From positions 51,057 through 115,056 of the forward strand of contig SXUL01000077.1 of the NCBI GenBank assembly GCA_005790545.1: a stretch of 64,000 nucleotides of DNA. Reading direction: 5' to 3'. The stretch is from Planctomycetia bacterium. GTDB taxonomy: Bacteria; Planctomycetota; GCA-002687715. Within the stretch, counting starts at the first letter, position 1. Every line of letters starts with the position of its first letter. The position numbers and the translations under genes are program-made. Below are positions 1-8,478 of this stretch, piece after piece. A model generated the notes under the pieces. That model was not told where the DNA came from. It searched no databases and was given only the letters and a program-made list of their open reading frames with translations.

Positions 1-724
1 ACGAGAGAAAAGACTCCAGCATCAGCACGCGCGGGACAGTCAGGGTCCACGCCGAGATGGCAACGGGCAGGCTGTTCGGGACGATGTGCACCCGCAGGAT
101 CGTGCTTTCGCGCGCACCGGCGAGGCGCGCAGCTTCCACGAAGGTCGCACCGCGGAGTCGCAGGACATCGGCGCGCACAATGCGTGCTGCAGGAATCCAT
201 GAAACAGCGGCGGTGATGCCGAGCAGAGCAAGCGACGGGTCGAGCAGCGTGTCGGGATGCGCGGTCCGCCATGTGCGCAGCAAGCCCACGGCGAAGATCA
301 CCATGAAGATGAGAGGGAGTGCGCCGAAGATGTCGGTGCCGCGCATGAGCAGCATGTCCACGCGGCCACCGAGGAAGCCGGCGCTCGATCCCACGAGGAC
401 TCCGATGCAAAGCGCCGCGACGCTGGCCACGAGGGCGACAAGGAGCGATTCTTGGGCGCCGAAGAGGGTGCGCGACAGCACGCAGCGACCGAGGGCGTCA
501 CGGCCACAGAGGGGTGACAGTTCGCGTGCACCGAAGATCGTCGCGCGCAGGCGCGCGGCAAACCCCACCGCCGCGAGTGCGCTTCCCTCATGGAACAGAG
601 GCGTGACGGAAGGCGCTTCAAGGGCGAGTTCGGGATGTACGCGTGCAGGATCGGCCAGCGGCAGAAGAGGAACCGCCACGGTGCCGAGGCAGAGCAGAGC
701 GGCGAGGGTCGCGGCAAGTTTCAA
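1..724 (-). CDS. DppC/OppC-type peptide ABC transporter permease (partial, 3' end off window)
   Basis: Inner-membrane permease subunit of a peptide/nickel-type ABC importer. I translated the minus strand from position 724: a first membrane helix (LATLAALLCLGTVAVPLLPL), an extracytoplasmic stretch with the family pattern CGRDALGR-x-VLSRTLFGAQESL, several membrane segments and an EAA-type ATPase contact loop (EAARLAGARESTILRVHIVPN). About 241 codons are inside the window and the stop lies beyond its left edge. The best start is a TTG whose last two bases begin the TGA of the upstream permease (a TTGA overlap), which implies translational coupling; no ATG fits better. It continues the minus-strand operon that begins at 3305. 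Transported substrate cannot be told from sequence. Confidence 0.85.
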   Translation of the reverse strand, partial: MKLAATLAALLCLGTVAVPLLPLADPARVHPELALEAPSVTPLFHEGSALAAVGFAARLRATIFGARELSPLCGRDALGRCVLSRTLFGAQESLLVALVASVAALCIGVLVGSSAGFLGGRVDMLLMRGTDIFGALPLIFMVIFAVGLLRTWRTAHPDTLLDPSLALLGITAAVSWIPAARIVRADVLRLRGATFVEAARLAGARESTILRVHIVPNSLPVAISAWTLTVPRVLMLESFLS

Positions 725-1725
725 GTGCCCTCCGTTCTCGGGTCAAGCAAGGGCAGGACGAGGTCCGCCGCCCAATTGCAGAGTGCGGCCATGGCCGTGT
801 AGAGCGTGACGAGTCCGAGTGCGAGTGTGAAGTCGCGGTTGAGGGCGCTCTCGACGAAGTGCGCACCGAGGCCCGGAATGGCGAACATCTGCTCGATCAC
901 GAGCGAGCCGGTAAGCACGCCGGCGGCGGCCTGACCAAGGAAGGCCACGACCGGCACGAGGGCGAGCCGCAGTGCGCTCCTCAGAATCAATCGCTCGGGC
1001 AGACCGGCTGCGCGCAGCGTGCGCGGCCATTCAGAGGCGAGCGCTTCCAGCATGGCCGTGCGCACGAGGCGCGCGACTTGCGCGGCGAAAGGCAGGCCGA
1101 GGGCGAGGGATGGCAACAGCAAGGCTGCTGGCGTCTCAAGGCCTGCCGCAGGAAGGAGCTTCCACCAGAGAACGAAAGGGAGCAGCAGCAAGGCTGCCAG
1201 CACGAACCCCGGCAGGGCTTGGATCAGTGCGATCAGGATGCCGAGCCCGCGATCCACGCATCCGCCCGCGCGCGCGGCGGCGAGGACACCGAGAGGCACA
1301 CCAAGCAGCAGCATCCAGAAGATGGCGGTGGCTCCGAGGAGGAGCGAGGCCGGCAGACCTTCCTGGATCACATCTGCGACGCTGTGATCACGATGCGCCA
1401 GGGAGGGCCCGAAGTCGCAGCGTGCGAGCCCGGCCACGGCCGCGACCCACTGCCGGGCGAGAGGCTGGTCGAGTCCGAAGCGCGCTTCGAGTGCCTGGCG
1501 CGTCGCGGGCGCGAGCGGGCGTTCAGCATCAAAGGGGCCGCCCGGCACGGCATGCACCAGCAGGAAGGCGAGCCCATGCACCGTGAGCACGATGAGCGGC
1601 AACCAGGCCACCCGTCGCAGGGCTGCAGCGCTGCGCCGCGAGCCCTTGCGTGTGGCCCGTCCTGCCGCAACGAAAAGTGCCACAGGCAGCAGCACGAAGA
1701 GGAAGAGCGCCGACAGAATGTCCAT
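721..1725 (-). CDS. DppB/OppB-type peptide ABC transporter permease
   Basis: A 334-residue permease of the DppB/OppB family, a normal length. It has an N-terminal helix, a short basic loop, a second hydrophobic segment ending in the family pattern FLLVHAVPGGPFD (about residues 53-65), LGLDQPLARQW, the DFGPSLAHRDHSVADVI stretch that precedes the transmembrane core, and helices to the C-terminus. The EAA-like loop (TLRAAGLPERLILRSALRLALVPV) is recognisable but lacks the usual leading Glu. Its ATG overlaps the stop of the upstream binding-protein gene as TGATG, and its stop overlaps the start of the next permease. It is predicted to form the membrane channel with the gene at 1-724. Confidence 0.9.
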   Translation of the reverse strand: MDILSALFLFVLLPVALFVAAGRATRKGSRRSAAALRRVAWLPLIVLTVHGLAFLLVHAVPGGPFDAERPLAPATRQALEARFGLDQPLARQWVAAVAGLARCDFGPSLAHRDHSVADVIQEGLPASLLLGATAIFWMLLLGVPLGVLAAARAGGCVDRGLGILIALIQALPGFVLAALLLLPFVLWWKLLPAAGLETPAALLLPSLALGLPFAAQVARLVRTAMLEALASEWPRTLRAAGLPERLILRSALRLALVPVVAFLGQAAAGVLTGSLVIEQMFAIPGLGAHFVESALNRDFTLALGLVTLYTAMAALCNWAADLVLPLLDPRTEGT

Positions 1726-3305
1726 CAGCGCTGCACCTCAAGATGCGCGGGGTTCATCCATTCGAGAGGGTTCTCAGAGAAACCGCGCACGCGCGGATTC
1801 ACAAGCGTCCTGCTCACGAGATGAAAGAGCGGGATCAGCGGGCTCTCTGCGAGCAGCAAGCTCTCCGCCGCGTGCAATTCCAGCGCACGCTCTTCATCCG
1901 TGGTGGCGCTGCGCGCGGCGGCGAGATGACTGTCGTAGGCCGCGAGCTTCCAGCCCGTGCGATTGGCCGTGGCCTCGCCAGCGAAGACTTCGAGGAAGTT
2001 GGATGCGTCGTCGAAATCGGCAATCCACGTGCTGCGAGCGAGGGTGTATTCCCCGCTGGTCATGCGTGCACGCAGGCTCTGGCCGTCGAGAGCGAGGATG
2101 CGGACCGCGAGTCCGAAATGGCGGAAGCGCTGTTGCAGCCAGTCTGCCACGACTCCGTCGAGAGGATCGGTGGAGACAAGCAGCTCAAGCAGCGGCAGTT
2201 CCTTGCGGCCGAGGGCCGCCAGTCCTTGCTGGAGCAACGCGAGGATCTCCTCCTCGGTCGCCGCCGGAAGTTCGGGCCCCTTGAAGGTCAGAGCTCCGCA
2301 GTGCACGCCGGGCGGGGTGAAATCAGGCGCGGGGATTTCGCCGCCGCGGAGCACGGCGGCGGTCAATTCGTTGCGATCCACCATCAGGCTCAGGGCGCGC
2401 CGCACGCGGGCATCCTCGAAACCCGGAGCGCGCACATTCAGGCGCAGGAAATAGCCGGCTAGTCGCGGCGCGCGCCGCAATTCGGATCCGGGTGGCAGTT
2501 CCGGGTGCGCAAGCAGCGTTGGCACGCTGGAGAGCGGCACATCCATGCTGATGTCAATGGCATCCGCCATGTAGAGGTTGAGCAGGGTGGCGGGGTTGGA
2601 GAGCGCGAGCCAGTCGATGCGTTCCGAGCGGACGCGGGCGGCGCCATGCCAGCGCGGGTTTCTGCACACGCGCACGCGGTCCTTCAGACGACGCTCCTCG
2701 AGCACGAAGGGACCGTTGCTCACGAAATGTCTGGCGGAGGTCCAGGCGCTGCCGTGACGCTCCACGACGTGGCGCGGTACCGGGTAGAGAGGGAATTGGG
2801 CGAGCTGCTGCAGGAAGCAGGGGTCGTTGGATTCCAGTTCGAAGCTGAGCGTCGTCGCGTTGTCGGCGCTGATGGCGACGGCTGAGAGGGGCAGCGCGCC
2901 ACGCCGCGCCGCGCGGGCTCCGCGCACGCTATCCAGGAAATCCCCGAGCGGCGCCCCGGTCGCCGGGTCGAGGTAGCGCAAGAGGCTCCAGCGCAGATCC
3001 TCCGCGGTGAGCGCTCGTCCATCACTCCAGACAAGACCGGCGCGGAGGAAGAAGCGCCAACTGAGCCCGACGCGCTCCCAGCGTTCCGCCATGCCCGGGG
3101 CCGGGATTCCCCGTTCCGGATCGGGTGTCACGAGCCCTTCGAAGAGCGACGCGAGCACGCGCGCGTCCGAGACGGCTTGTGCGAGGGCGGGGTCGAGGCT
3201 CTTCAGGTCCGGGCCGTTGCCGACCACCACGTCAGCACGAGGACTGCGCGCGCACGCGACGAGCGCGAGAAGGAGGAGAGGTGAAAGTCGGCGCGCTCCC
3301 GTCAT
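1725..3305 (-). CDS. Peptide ABC transporter substrate-binding lipoprotein (SBP family 5)
   Basis: A 526-residue extracytoplasmic solute-binding protein of the SBP_bac_5 family, which captures peptides or related ligands and delivers them to the permeases encoded downstream. A short lipoprotein signal ends in the lipobox LVAC (Cys18). Family landmarks are LKSLDPALAQ near residue 35, WRFFLRAGLVWSDGRALTAEDLRWS near 80, YLDPATGAPLGDFLDSV, and WIADFDDASNFLEVF in the C-terminal lobe. It is the first gene of the minus-strand operon and faces a second binding-protein gene across a 121-bp gap. The two binding proteins are divergent paralogues, so the two operons probably handle different ligands. Confidence 0.88.
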   Translation of the reverse strand: MTGARRLSPLLLLALVACARSPRADVVVGNGPDLKSLDPALAQAVSDARVLASLFEGLVTPDPERGIPAPGMAERWERVGLSWRFFLRAGLVWSDGRALTAEDLRWSLLRYLDPATGAPLGDFLDSVRGARAARRGALPLSAVAISADNATTLSFELESNDPCFLQQLAQFPLYPVPRHVVERHGSAWTSARHFVSNGPFVLEERRLKDRVRVCRNPRWHGAARVRSERIDWLALSNPATLLNLYMADAIDISMDVPLSSVPTLLAHPELPPGSELRRAPRLAGYFLRLNVRAPGFEDARVRRALSLMVDRNELTAAVLRGGEIPAPDFTPPGVHCGALTFKGPELPAATEEEILALLQQGLAALGRKELPLLELLVSTDPLDGVVADWLQQRFRHFGLAVRILALDGQSLRARMTSGEYTLARSTWIADFDDASNFLEVFAGEATANRTGWKLAAYDSHLAAARSATTDEERALELHAAESLLLAESPLIPLFHLVSRTLVNPRVRGFSENPLEWMNPAHLEVQR

Positions 3306-3426
3306 CGTTGGCTGCGCGCTTGCCGCAAGGGCGCGGGCTCATGTTCGCGGCGCACGGCGATGGTACAGCGCGGGAGCATCGGCCGCGACGGTGCCCATGG
3401 TGATAAGCTCGCGCGCATCATCCTCC
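3306..3426. promoter_or_regulatory. Divergent intergenic region between two ABC operons
   Basis: This 121-bp gap separates two binding-protein genes read in opposite directions and must hold both promoters. A possible plus-strand -10 is TAAGCT (3404-3409) and a possible minus-strand -10 is TACCAT (complement of 3359-3364); neither has a convincing -35 box. No clear operator palindrome was seen. Confidence 0.3.
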
Positions 3427-5181
3427 ATGCGCGCCATCGTGCCCGGGGCATCCACTTTCATCTGCCTAGCGGCGCTCGCATTGCTCAGCGCTTGCAGCCC
3501 CGACGCGCCAACTGCGAAGCCGCAGCAGGCGCCCGCTGCTCACGACGCGGCCAATCCGGATCGTGACCGATTCGTCGAATTGCGATTGCGCGCCTTCGAG
3601 CCGGCCTGGGTGGGTGGCCACCTCGTCATCGGACGCACGCGCGCGCCCACGACGCTCTGCAACCTGACCTGGAGTTCCGAGGAGGATCGGGCGCTGCACA
3701 AGTTCTTCCTCGTGCCGTTCCTCCTGCAGGAGACGGCCGATCGCGTGGACGGCGCGCTGGGCGTCGAGCCCTGCGCTGCGGAGTCATTGCCCGTGCGGGT
3801 CGAGGGAGGACGAGGCTGGCGCTTCACGCTGCGCGCCGACCTCACGTGGGAAGGTGGAGAGCCACTCACGGCTCGCGACTACGAGAAGAGCTTCGAGACC
3901 ATCCGCAATCCCGAAGTGCGCGCGGACACGCGGCGTGCCCAACTGGATGGCGTGACCGACGTGCGAGCCGTGAATGAGCGCGTATTGGAAGTCCAGTTCA
4001 GCGAGGACACGGCGCTGGCGCCCCTGCATTTCGGCTTGCAGTTCACGGTCATGCCCGCAGCGGAGATCCCGGCCGACGCGGCAGCGCTGAACACGCTGCG
4101 CCAGCATTCGAGCATGGGGCCCTACCGCGTCGCCGAGTGGACCACTGAGAAGCTCGTGCTCGAACTCCGGCAGGAGTACAGGACGCGTGCTCATCCGACG
4201 GGCCCGCAGTATGTCGAGCGCGTGGAGTTCCGTTACCTCCCGGAGGAAGCACGCCGCCTTGCACTCATGCGTGGCACAATCGACATCGATACGGTGCGCG
4301 CGGAACACTTCGAGCAGTTCTCGGCCGCCGCGGAGTTGCAGCAGCATCACTGGCTCACCTTCTACTTTCTGCCCAATCAGGCCATGGTGCTCTGGAATCT
4401 CCGTGACGCTACTGCGCATGAGAAGGCGCATCCCATTCTCGGCAAGGTGGAGATGCGGCGCGCCCTGAGCCGACTTTTCGCGCGCGAGCATCTCGTGCGC
4501 ACCATCTGCGCCGGCAAGGGCCAGCCTGTGAGCGGCCCCATGTGGGTGACGGACTCGGATTACGATCACAGCGTTCCGGTCGTGGCCTTCGACCCGCAGC
4601 GCGCGCGTTCCGAGTTGCTCGCCGCTGGCTGCCGCGAGGGTCGTGACGGTTGGCTCGAATTCGAGGGCCGACGCGCCGGGCTCACGCTCATTTATCCACA
4701 GGGCGCAGCTTGGGCAGAGGCCCCAGCCATGGATTTCGCCGAGGCGGCGCGCGGCATCGGCTTTGAGGTGCGCCTCAGAAAGATCGCGTTCGGCACGCTG
4801 GTGGAGGAGGTGCAAGCGAAGCGCCATGAGGCCGCACTGTTCCTGAACTCGCTGCGCCCGCCGGTGGAGTACGACTTCACAGCGGACTTCCACTCGCGCG
4901 TGGCGGACACGCCTGCGGCCAACCTCTCCGGCCTCGTGGACGCCGAGGTAGACAAGCTGCTGGAGCGCGCCCGCTCGGCTCCGACGCGATCCGAGCGTGG
5001 TCTCGCCCGGCGGGGACTCCATCGCCGTCTCGCGGAACTCGAACCCTGCGCGTTCCTCTACACGTCGGCTTCATGTGTCGCGGTGCCGCGACGCTTCGCC
5101 AATGTGAAGGTGCACGATCTCGGCATCTGGTACCGGGATTTCGTGTTGCGCACTCTCTTCGAGAAGTCGCCGCCGCGATGA
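3427..5181 (+). CDS. Peptide ABC transporter substrate-binding lipoprotein (SBP family 5)
   Basis: A 584-residue SBP_bac_5-type binding protein. The open frame extends upstream, but ATG 3427 is chosen because it begins a clear lipoprotein signal with lipobox LLSAC (Cys23). Family features are the WEGGEPLTARDYEKSFETI motif around residues 140-158, MGPYRVAEW, and the typical pattern in which the closing subdomain contains DPQRARSELLAAG. It heads the plus-strand transport operon and overlaps the next gene by ATGA. Compared with the opposing binding protein it has a different N-terminal half, which suggests a different ligand. The substrate is unknown. Confidence 0.88.
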   Translation: MRAIVPGASTFICLAALALLSACSPDAPTAKPQQAPAAHDAANPDRDRFVELRLRAFEPAWVGGHLVIGRTRAPTTLCNLTWSSEEDRALHKFFLVPFLLQETADRVDGALGVEPCAAESLPVRVEGGRGWRFTLRADLTWEGGEPLTARDYEKSFETIRNPEVRADTRRAQLDGVTDVRAVNERVLEVQFSEDTALAPLHFGLQFTVMPAAEIPADAAALNTLRQHSSMGPYRVAEWTTEKLVLELRQEYRTRAHPTGPQYVERVEFRYLPEEARRLALMRGTIDIDTVRAEHFEQFSAAAELQQHHWLTFYFLPNQAMVLWNLRDATAHEKAHPILGKVEMRRALSRLFAREHLVRTICAGKGQPVSGPMWVTDSDYDHSVPVVAFDPQRARSELLAAGCREGRDGWLEFEGRRAGLTLIYPQGAAWAEAPAMDFAEAARGIGFEVRLRKIAFGTLVEEVQAKRHEAALFLNSLRPPVEYDFTADFHSRVADTPAANLSGLVDAEVDKLLERARSAPTRSERGLARRGLHRRLAELEPCAFLYTSASCVAVPRRFANVKVHDLGIWYRDFVLRTLFEKSPPR

Positions 5182-6722
5182 AGGCGCCTGCGCGGTTGCT
5201 CGTGCGCTTTCTCGCTGCCGTGACGGTGCTGTTGCTGGTTGTCGTGCTGGCCTTCGCAGCGCTCGGGTCCCTCGCGCAATCCAGTGTGGAGGATGGACCG
5301 CTGGTGCTGCGACGGGCCAACTGGACGACGGAGGACCAGCAGCTTGTGAGCGAGTCTCTTGGTCTGGATCGCCCGTTGCTCTTTGCCGACGACCCTCCGA
5401 CGGCGGAGCGCACAGTGCGTCGTGCTTGGCAGCGGCTTGCCGCTGAACTCGAGCGCAGGCCGGGGCGCGCTGATCCCGCAGCGACGATCGCGTTGATGCA
5501 AAGGGTTGTGGAAGGCGAACCCATCGCACCCACAGCGGAGGACGTCGGACTGGTGCAGGCCCTGCGCTCCGTCGGGATGCTTGGTGCTCTGGGGCTGGAG
5601 CAGTCCTCGTTGGAGCTTGCTGGATCGCCCCAAGTGTTGAGCGTGTGCAGCGCCCTGCGTCTGAGGCAGCGCGAGGCCTTGCGCTCCGTGGGCGTTGCAG
5701 ATGATCTGTCTCTCCGCCGCGAACAGGTGCGTGGTGCAGCCGACGCCCTTGCGGCCGACAGCGTGACTGAATCGCAGTTGTTGCTGCTCCGGGCGGCCGG
5801 TGCAGCCAGTCTCGCGCCCCTTGCCGCTGCCGCATCTCAATCCACGGCGCGCAATCGGGCAGCCAACTGGACGCTCGCGAGCGAACTCGCAGCAGTGCAC
5901 CCGCCGCGCGGAACCGAGCGCGTGGCCTTCATGGAGCGCTGGTGGCGGCGACACGGAGACGAGTTCACGGAGGCCGACACGTGGGCGCAGTTCTTGCGCG
6001 GCGTGAGCGGGAGCCGCTGCGGAGCATGGCTCCTGGCTGCGTGGCGTGGGGACCTGGGTGATTCAACGCGTCACCATCGCCCAGTGGCTGAGGTGCTCCG
6101 TGAGCGCCTGCCTGCCAGCTTGCGTACGGGCGCGCTGGCTCTCGTGCTGATCGTCACCTTGGCGCTCCCGCTTGCTTTCCTCGGACTGCGTGGTGGGCGC
6201 GGCATGCGTTGCGCACTGGACGGAGTCACGGCCCTCGCGCTCGCGCTTCCGGAAACCGTGCTCGCCGTGCTTGCGCTTGCAATGCTCGATCCGGCCCGGG
6301 GCAGCGAGATGCTCGCGGCTCTGGTGCTCGCCACTGGCGGAGTCTTCTATTTCGCGGCGCACCTGCGCGTGCGCCTCGCGGAAGTCTTCGCCGAGCCATG
6401 GGTGTTCGCGCTGCGCATGCGGGGTGTGCGTGGCTTCAGACTCTTCACGGCGCATCTGCTCTTGCCGGCGCTCGGACCGGTGGTCACGCTGACAGCTTCG
6501 GCGCTGCCTCTCCTCGTGAGCGGCAGTCTCGTGGTGGAGAGCATGTTCGGCGTTCAGGGCATGGGAGCGGCGGCTGCGGATGCCACTTTGCGCGGTGATT
6601 TGCCGCTCGCCATGGCTTCCATCACGCTCGGCAGCGCGGCGACACTGGCGAGTTGGTGGCTCGCGGAGTTGCTGCTCCTCGTCCTCAATCCACGGCGCAA
6701 TGCCGGGGGAGTGGGTGCATGA
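5178..6722 (+). CDS. DppB-type ABC permease with an enlarged extracytoplasmic domain
   Basis: A 514-residue permease, about 200 residues longer than usual for DppB. The start is ATG 5178, overlapping the preceding stop, and it gives a clean first helix at about residues 8-30. Residues 35 to about 285 form a soluble, Leu/Ala/Glu-rich region; then GDLGDSTRHHRPVAEVLRER, the normal DppB lead-in, is followed by the usual five-helix core. The ATPase contact loop (MRGVRGFRLFTAHLLLPALG) is degenerate. The extra domain falls between helix 1 and helix 2, so it should lie outside the cytoplasm, where it could dock the binding protein. That role is inferred. Confidence 0.82.
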   Translation: MKAPARLLVRFLAAVTVLLLVVVLAFAALGSLAQSSVEDGPLVLRRANWTTEDQQLVSESLGLDRPLLFADDPPTAERTVRRAWQRLAAELERRPGRADPAATIALMQRVVEGEPIAPTAEDVGLVQALRSVGMLGALGLEQSSLELAGSPQVLSVCSALRLRQREALRSVGVADDLSLRREQVRGAADALAADSVTESQLLLLRAAGAASLAPLAAAASQSTARNRAANWTLASELAAVHPPRGTERVAFMERWWRRHGDEFTEADTWAQFLRGVSGSRCGAWLLAAWRGDLGDSTRHHRPVAEVLRERLPASLRTGALALVLIVTLALPLAFLGLRGGRGMRCALDGVTALALALPETVLAVLALAMLDPARGSEMLAALVLATGGVFYFAAHLRVRLAEVFAEPWVFALRMRGVRGFRLFTAHLLLPALGPVVTLTASALPLLVSGSLVVESMFGVQGMGAAAADATLRGDLPLAMASITLGSAATLASWWLAELLLLVLNPRRNAGGVGA

Positions 6723-7753
6723 AACCGCGCCGCTCGTCGCCAACGCTGTTGCTGCTGGCTGGGGTCTTGCTTCCCGTGGCTTGCGCGCCGCTGCTCTGCA
6801 ATGAGCTGCCGCTCTTCGCGCGGGGCGAGGCTCCGCTCATGCCCGCACTGGTCGCAGCGAGTCCGCGCGACTTTCTCGGCCTCGCGCTCTGGCTGGCTCT
6901 GCTCCTCGCCGGATTCCGGCGCTGGAAAGGCGCGCTGCTCGCCATTTTTGTTGGCGTGCTCGCTGCGCTTGTTGCTCCGGAAGAACATGTCGCAGCTGTG
7001 GCCGATGCGGACGTGGTGCTGGGGGCCTTTGCACCATTCTCACCCCAGAGCGTCGAGCGCAGCTTCGGTGAGTCTCAGCTGGCACGCCATGTTCTCGGTG
7101 TGGATCGCCACGGGCGGGATCTCTTCGCTCTGCTGCTGCACGGCACACGCGACAGTCTTTTGTGTGCGGCGCTGGTCACTCTCGCCGCCACCCTTCTGGG
7201 CGCATTCACTGGCGCGGCGGCCGCCCTCGTCCGCAATCCGGTCTCGGCCATGCTCAGCAGTGCGTTGCAGGCTCTCGATGCCTTTCCCGCGTTGCTCGCT
7301 GTGCTGGTCTTGCAGAGCCTCTTCTTTCCCTCCTTCGTCTTCGTGCTCGTCCTGCTGGTCCTGTTTCGCTGGCCTGCGGTGCACAGAATCGTGCTTGGCG
7401 AGGTCGAGCGTTTGCAGCGTGAACCCTGGTGTGCCGCGGCGCGCGCTGACGGCGCGTCGTGGTGGTGGCTCTTTCTCGAGGAAATGCTCCCGCATCTTCA
7501 CGGACTATTGGCGGCGCAGGCGGCGCTCGGCATCGCTATCGTCATAGCCATTGAGAGCGGGCTCGCATGGTTGGGATTCGGTGTCCCGGCACCGGCGCTC
7601 TCGCTCGGAGCGCTGCTTCGTCTCGGTCAGGAAGACCTGCCGTTCGTGACTCCATTGCTGGTGCTCAGCATCGTGCTCATCACTGGCATCAGCGGCGTGG
7701 CCCTGCTCAGCGCGCGCAGGTTGCAGCACGCGCCGCAGGAGGATGCCGCATGA
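6719..7753 (+). CDS. DppC-type ABC transporter permease
   Basis: A 344-residue inner-membrane permease pairing with the preceding DppB-like subunit. ATG 6719 overlaps the upstream TGA. Two or three hydrophobic segments precede the family landmark HVLGVDRHGRDLFALLLHGTRDSL (about residues 123-146), followed by five helices. An EAA-type loop is visible as CAAARADGASWWWLFLEEML-P-H (about residues 238-262). The N-terminal region carries extra hydrophobic sequence relative to the shortest DppC proteins. The gene overlaps the following ATPase gene by ATGA, so permeases and ATPases are probably made together. Confidence 0.87.
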   Translation: MKPRRSSPTLLLLAGVLLPVACAPLLCNELPLFARGEAPLMPALVAASPRDFLGLALWLALLLAGFRRWKGALLAIFVGVLAALVAPEEHVAAVADADVVLGAFAPFSPQSVERSFGESQLARHVLGVDRHGRDLFALLLHGTRDSLLCAALVTLAATLLGAFTGAAAALVRNPVSAMLSSALQALDAFPALLAVLVLQSLFFPSFVFVLVLLVLFRWPAVHRIVLGEVERLQREPWCAAARADGASWWWLFLEEMLPHLHGLLAAQAALGIAIVIAIESGLAWLGFGVPAPALSLGALLRLGQEDLPFVTPLLVLSIVLITGISGVALLSARRLQHAPQEDAA

Positions 7754-8478
7754 CCGCACCGTTGCGCATCAGTGGTCTTGCGGCCGCCGTGCGGATTCCC
7801 GGGCGCGCACCGCGGCGCCTGCTGGACAGTGTCGAGCTCGAACTCAAACCCGGAACCGTGTCACTCGTGTTGGGCGCCTCGGGTTCCGGGAAGACCACAC
7901 TCTTGCATGCGCTGATGAACGAAGCGCCCCCGGGTGGCGTGGTTTTTTCCGGAACGGCAAGGCTGCCGTTGGCACCTCCTGGTCAGGCCGTGCTGCTGCC
8001 ACAGGACCCGGCGGCAAGCATGGATCCGCGTCAGCGAGCCATCGATCTCGTGCGCGAGGTTCTTCCTCGGCGCGCCTCACGCAGCGCGGAAGCGCTGCTC
8101 GAGGCATTCGCCGTCCCCACAACGTTCTGGGGTGCACGCGCGGGGGCGCTTTCGGTCGGACTTGCTCAGCGTGTGCAACTTGCGGCGGTGGTGGGCATGG
8201 AACCGGCGTGGTTGCTGCTCGACGAGCCCACCAGTGCGCAGGACCGCCTGCGCGCGCGCGGTGTCGCAGCGGAACTGAAGGCACTCGCTGCGCGCGGCAG
8301 CGGCGTCATCGTGGCCACTCATGATCTCTTCTTCGCCCGGGCGCTCGGGGGCTGTGCGCATTTCTTGAACGAGGGCGGCGTGGTCGAGTCGGCTGAACTC
8401 GAAGAGCTGCTCTTGCAGCCGAGGCACCCGGCCACGGCGGTATTTGTGGCCGCAGACTGCAAGGGAGGATTGCCATGA
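7750..8478 (+). CDS. ABC transporter ATPase (DppD/OppD-like) with a degenerate signature motif
   Basis: A 242-residue ATP-binding subunit that would power the permease pair. Seen in order: Walker A GASGSGKT (about residues 39-46), a Q-loop region (LLPQDPAASMDP), a signature motif reading LSVGLAQR instead of LSGGQ-x-QR, Walker B LLLDEP with the catalytic Glu, a D-loop reading SAQD instead of SALD, and the switch His in ATHD. The catalytic site in this chain looks intact, but the signature and D-loop that act on the partner's nucleotide are altered. It lacks the C-terminal oligopeptide-transporter extension. The start overlaps the previous stop. Confidence 0.88.
   Translation: MTAPLRISGLAAAVRIPGRAPRRLLDSVELELKPGTVSLVLGASGSGKTTLLHALMNEAPPGGVVFSGTARLPLAPPGQAVLLPQDPAASMDPRQRAIDLVREVLPRRASRSAEALLEAFAVPTTFWGARAGALSVGLAQRVQLAAVVGMEPAWLLLDEPTSAQDRLRARGVAAELKALAARGSGVIVATHDLFFARALGGCAHFLNEGGVVESAELEELLLQPRHPATAVFVAADCKGGLP

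Noticed and set aside
57..1824. Plus-strand frames of 250 and 393 codons over the left edge
   Set aside because: They run opposite two ABC permeases and consist mainly of Arg, Ala and Gly; the minus-strand products fit DppB and DppC in every expected motif.
3007..3426. An in-frame extension of 140 codons before the second binding protein
   Set aside because: It overlaps the opposing binding-protein gene and would bury the lipoprotein signal that begins at ATG 3427.
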